This document shows, piece after piece, positions 61,612 to 64,000 of a stretch of 64,000 nucleotides of DNA. The position numbers were made by a program, and so were the translations under genes. The DNA is from Diplolepis rosae (Eukaryota; Arthropoda; Insecta; Hymenoptera; Diplolepididae). How positions within the stretch are numbered: the stretch's first letter is position 1; each line of letters starts with the position of its first letter. The notes beneath the pieces were generated by a model that was not told the origin of the DNA, made no database searches, and was given only the letters and a program-made list of their open reading frames with translations. The DNA lies in assembly GCA_030998225.1 (NCBI GenBank), contig JAPYXD010000308.1:4350001-4414000 (forward strand). Direction: 5' to 3'.

Positions 61612-64000
61612 GAGTTTTTCGGATTATAAGACTGCTGTAAGTGGTAAAATATTACGCGAGCTATTCAAACTCTGATTTGAATAGAGAGATCAATTAATAC
61701 GGTAGCACTACGGATTCTGAGACTAATAAAAAGTTGCAAAGTGATGCGCGAGCACTTCAGACTCTGACTTTAAGTGAGGTGGCCAAGTAATGCGCGAGTT
61801 CTTGGGAGTATGAGAATTTTTATAAAGTGGCCAAGTAATACGCGAGATTTCCGGACTCTGACTTTAAGTAAGGTGGCCAAGTAATGCGTGAATTTTTAGG
61901 AGTATAAGAATTTTTATAAAGTGGCCAAGTAATACGCGAGATTTCCGGGCTCTGACTTAAAATAAGGTGGCCAAGAAATGCGCGAGTTCTTAGGAGTATA
62001 AGAGTTTTTATAAGTAGCCAAGTAATACGCGAGTTAAACGAAGTCTGTCTTAAAAAGAGTGGCCAAGTAATGCGCGAATTCTTAGGAGTATAAGAATTGT
62101 TATAAAGTGGCCAACTAATACGCGAGATTTCCGGACTCTGACTTAAAGTAAAGTGGCCAAGTAATGCGCGAGTTCTTAGGATTATAAGAATTTTTATAAA
62201 GTGGCCAAGTAATACGCGAATTCATAGGAGTATAAGAATTTTTATAAGAGGCCAACTAATACGCGAGATTTCCGGACTCTGACTTTAAATAAGGTGGCCA
62301 AGTAATGCGCGAATTCTTAGGAGTATAAGAATTGTTATAAAGTGGCCAACTAATACGCGAGATTTCCGGACTCTGACTTAAAGTAAAGTGGCCAAGTAAT
62401 GCGCGAGTTCTTAGGATTATAAGAATTTTTCTAAAGTGGCCAAGTAATACGCGAGATTTCCGGACTCTGACTTTAAATAAGGTGGCCAAGTAATGCGCGA
62501 ATTCTTAGGAGTATAAGAATTTTTCTAAAGTGGCCAAGTAATACGCGAGATTTCCGGACTCTGACCTTAAGTAAGGTGGCCAAGTAATGCGCGAGTTCAA
62601 TGGACCTCATGACTGATATAAATACATAAGTGGCCTCGTAATACGCGAGTTAGACGAAGCCTGTCCTGAAAAGAGTGGCCAAATAATGCGCGAGATTTCC
62701 GGACTCTGACTTTAAGTAAGGTGGCCAAGTAATGCGCGAGTTCTTCTGAGTATAAGAATTTTTATAAGTAGCCAAGTAATACGCGAGTTACACGAAGTCT
62801 GTCTTGAAAAGAGTGGCCAAGTAATGCGCGAATTCTTAGGAGTAAGAGAATTGTTATAAAGTGGCCAACTAATACGCGAGATTTCCGGACTCTGACTTAA
62901 AGTAAAGTGGCCAAGTAATGCGCGAGTTCTTAGGATTATAAGAATTTTTCTAAAGTGGCCAAGTAATACGCGAGATTTCCGGACTCTGACTTTAAATAAG
63001 GTGGCCAAGTAATGCGCGAATTCTTAGGAGTATAAGAATTTTTCTAAAGTGGCCAAGTAATACGCGAGATTTCCGGACTCTGACCTTAAGTAAGGTGGCC
63101 AAGTAATGCGCGAGTTCAATGGACCAAAGGACTGATAAAAATACACCAGTCAACTCCTATTACGCGCGTTAAACGAAGTCTGTCTGGAAAAGAGTGGCCA
63201 AGTAATGCGCGAATTCTTAGGAGTATAAGAATTGTTATAAAGTGGCCAACTAATACGCGAGATTTACGGACTCTGACTAGAACTAAAGTGGCCAAGTAAT
63301 GCGCGAGTTCTTAGAAGTATAAGAATTTTTACAAGTGGCCAACTAATACGCGAGTTAAACGAAGTCTGTCTTGAAAAGAGTGGCCAAGTAATGCGCGAAT
63401 TCTTAGGAGTAAGAGAATTTTTATAAAGTGGCCAAGTAATACGTGAAAATTCCGTACTCTGACTTAAAGTAAAGTGGCCAAGTAATGCGCGAGTTCTTAG
63501 GAGTGTAAGAATTTTTATAAAGTGGCCAAGTAATACGCGAATTCATAGGAGTATAAGAATTTTTCTAAAGTGGTCAAGTAGTACGCGAGATTTCCGGACT
63601 CTGACTTTAAGTAAGGTGGCCAAGTAATGCGCGAGTTCTTAGGAGTATAAGAATTTTTATAAGTAGCCAAGTAATACGCGAGTTAAACGAAGTCTGTCTT
63701 AAAAAGAGTGGCGAAGTAATGCGCGAATTCTTAGGAGTATGAGAATTTTTCTAAAGTGGCCAAGTAATACGCAAATTTCCGGACTCTGACTTTAAGTACG
63801 GTGGCCAAGTAATGCGCGAGTTCTTGGGATCATAAGAGTTTTTCTGAAGTGGCCAAGTAATACGCGAGATTTCCCGACTCTGACTTTAAGTAAGGTGGCC
63901 AAGTAATGCGCGAGTTCTTAGGAGTATAAGAATTTTTCTAAAGTGGCCAAGTAATACGCGAGATTTCCGGACTTTGACCTTAAGTAAGGTGGCCAAGTAA
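61612..64000. repeat. Start of the second satellite array
   Basis: The same 47-bp satellite beginning with the same decayed edge monomers as array 1 (24748-24900 matches about 61619-61771). The arrays stay in register for the first ~580 bp and then diverge in the order of halves from about 62190. The array continues off the window. Confidence 0.93.

Larger units (their letters stand above)
23736..64000 (-). mobile_element. Giant Penelope-like element with satellite-bearing terminal repeats (right end off-window)
   Basis: Layout on the plus strand is block A1 (23736 to about 24740), satellite array 1 (to about 57938), the PLE gene on the minus strand (58043-60575), block A2 (60605 to about 61611) and satellite array 2 (to the window end). 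A1 and A2 are direct repeats differing by a few bases, and the match continues through their satellite junction to about 25320 and 62190. A2 sits just upstream of the gene in PLE sense, and A1 sits at the insertion edge in gag. This fits a PLE whose repeats are each satellite plus block A. That interpretation is inference from layout. Confidence 0.65.

Overview
This is repeat-dominated eukaryotic DNA. The AT-rich background, nested LINE, hAT, Gypsy and Penelope-type elements, and the absence of any intact host gene point to an arthropod, most likely an insect. The species cannot be named from the sequence.

Region 1 (1-13540) is one I-like non-LTR retrotransposon, cut off by the left window edge. 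It has endonuclease, reverse transcriptase, RNase H and a poly(A) tail, and two DNA elements have landed in it. The first is a 640-bp MITE (2862-3501) with perfect 25-bp inverted repeats and a TA duplication. The second is a 9.2-kb fold-back element (3874-13081) whose 2.8-kb near-identical inverted arms enclose a hAT-like transposase gene with a single in-frame stop. Removing either insertion plus one TA restores the LINE reading exactly.

Region 2 (13541-22381) is non-coding or remnant DNA. It holds two short, phase-matched candidate exons on the minus strand, a 1.1-kb LTR preceded by a polypurine tract, a hAT MITE with a perfect 8-bp duplication, a 2.24-kb palindrome with a TA duplication, GC-rich motif clusters and a five-unit ~153-bp tandem repeat.

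Region 3 (22382-23735) is the 5' end of a Gypsy-like LTR retrotransposon: a short LTR, a TGGCGCAGTCGG primer-binding site and a gag gene broken at its zinc knuckle.

Region 4 (23736-64000) is what broke gag. A ~1.0-kb unique block (A1) leads into ~33 kb of a 47-bp satellite. Next come a minus-strand Penelope-like element (PLE) gene (RT plus GIY-YIG endonuclease, one frameshift), a second near-identical block (A2) and the start of a second satellite array. A1 and A2 keep the same junction with the same degenerate satellite edge, and the satellite directly abuts the 3' end of the PLE gene. The simplest reading is one giant PLE whose long terminal repeats each consist of block A plus a hypertrophied satellite array. 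This is the most unusual feature of the window. A hammerhead-ribozyme-like core lies in each block A in the PLE sense direction.

The order of events that can be read is as follows. The LINE inserted first and was then hit by the MITE and the fold-back element. Separately, the Gypsy element inserted and was then hit by the PLE. No element in the window is clearly intact.
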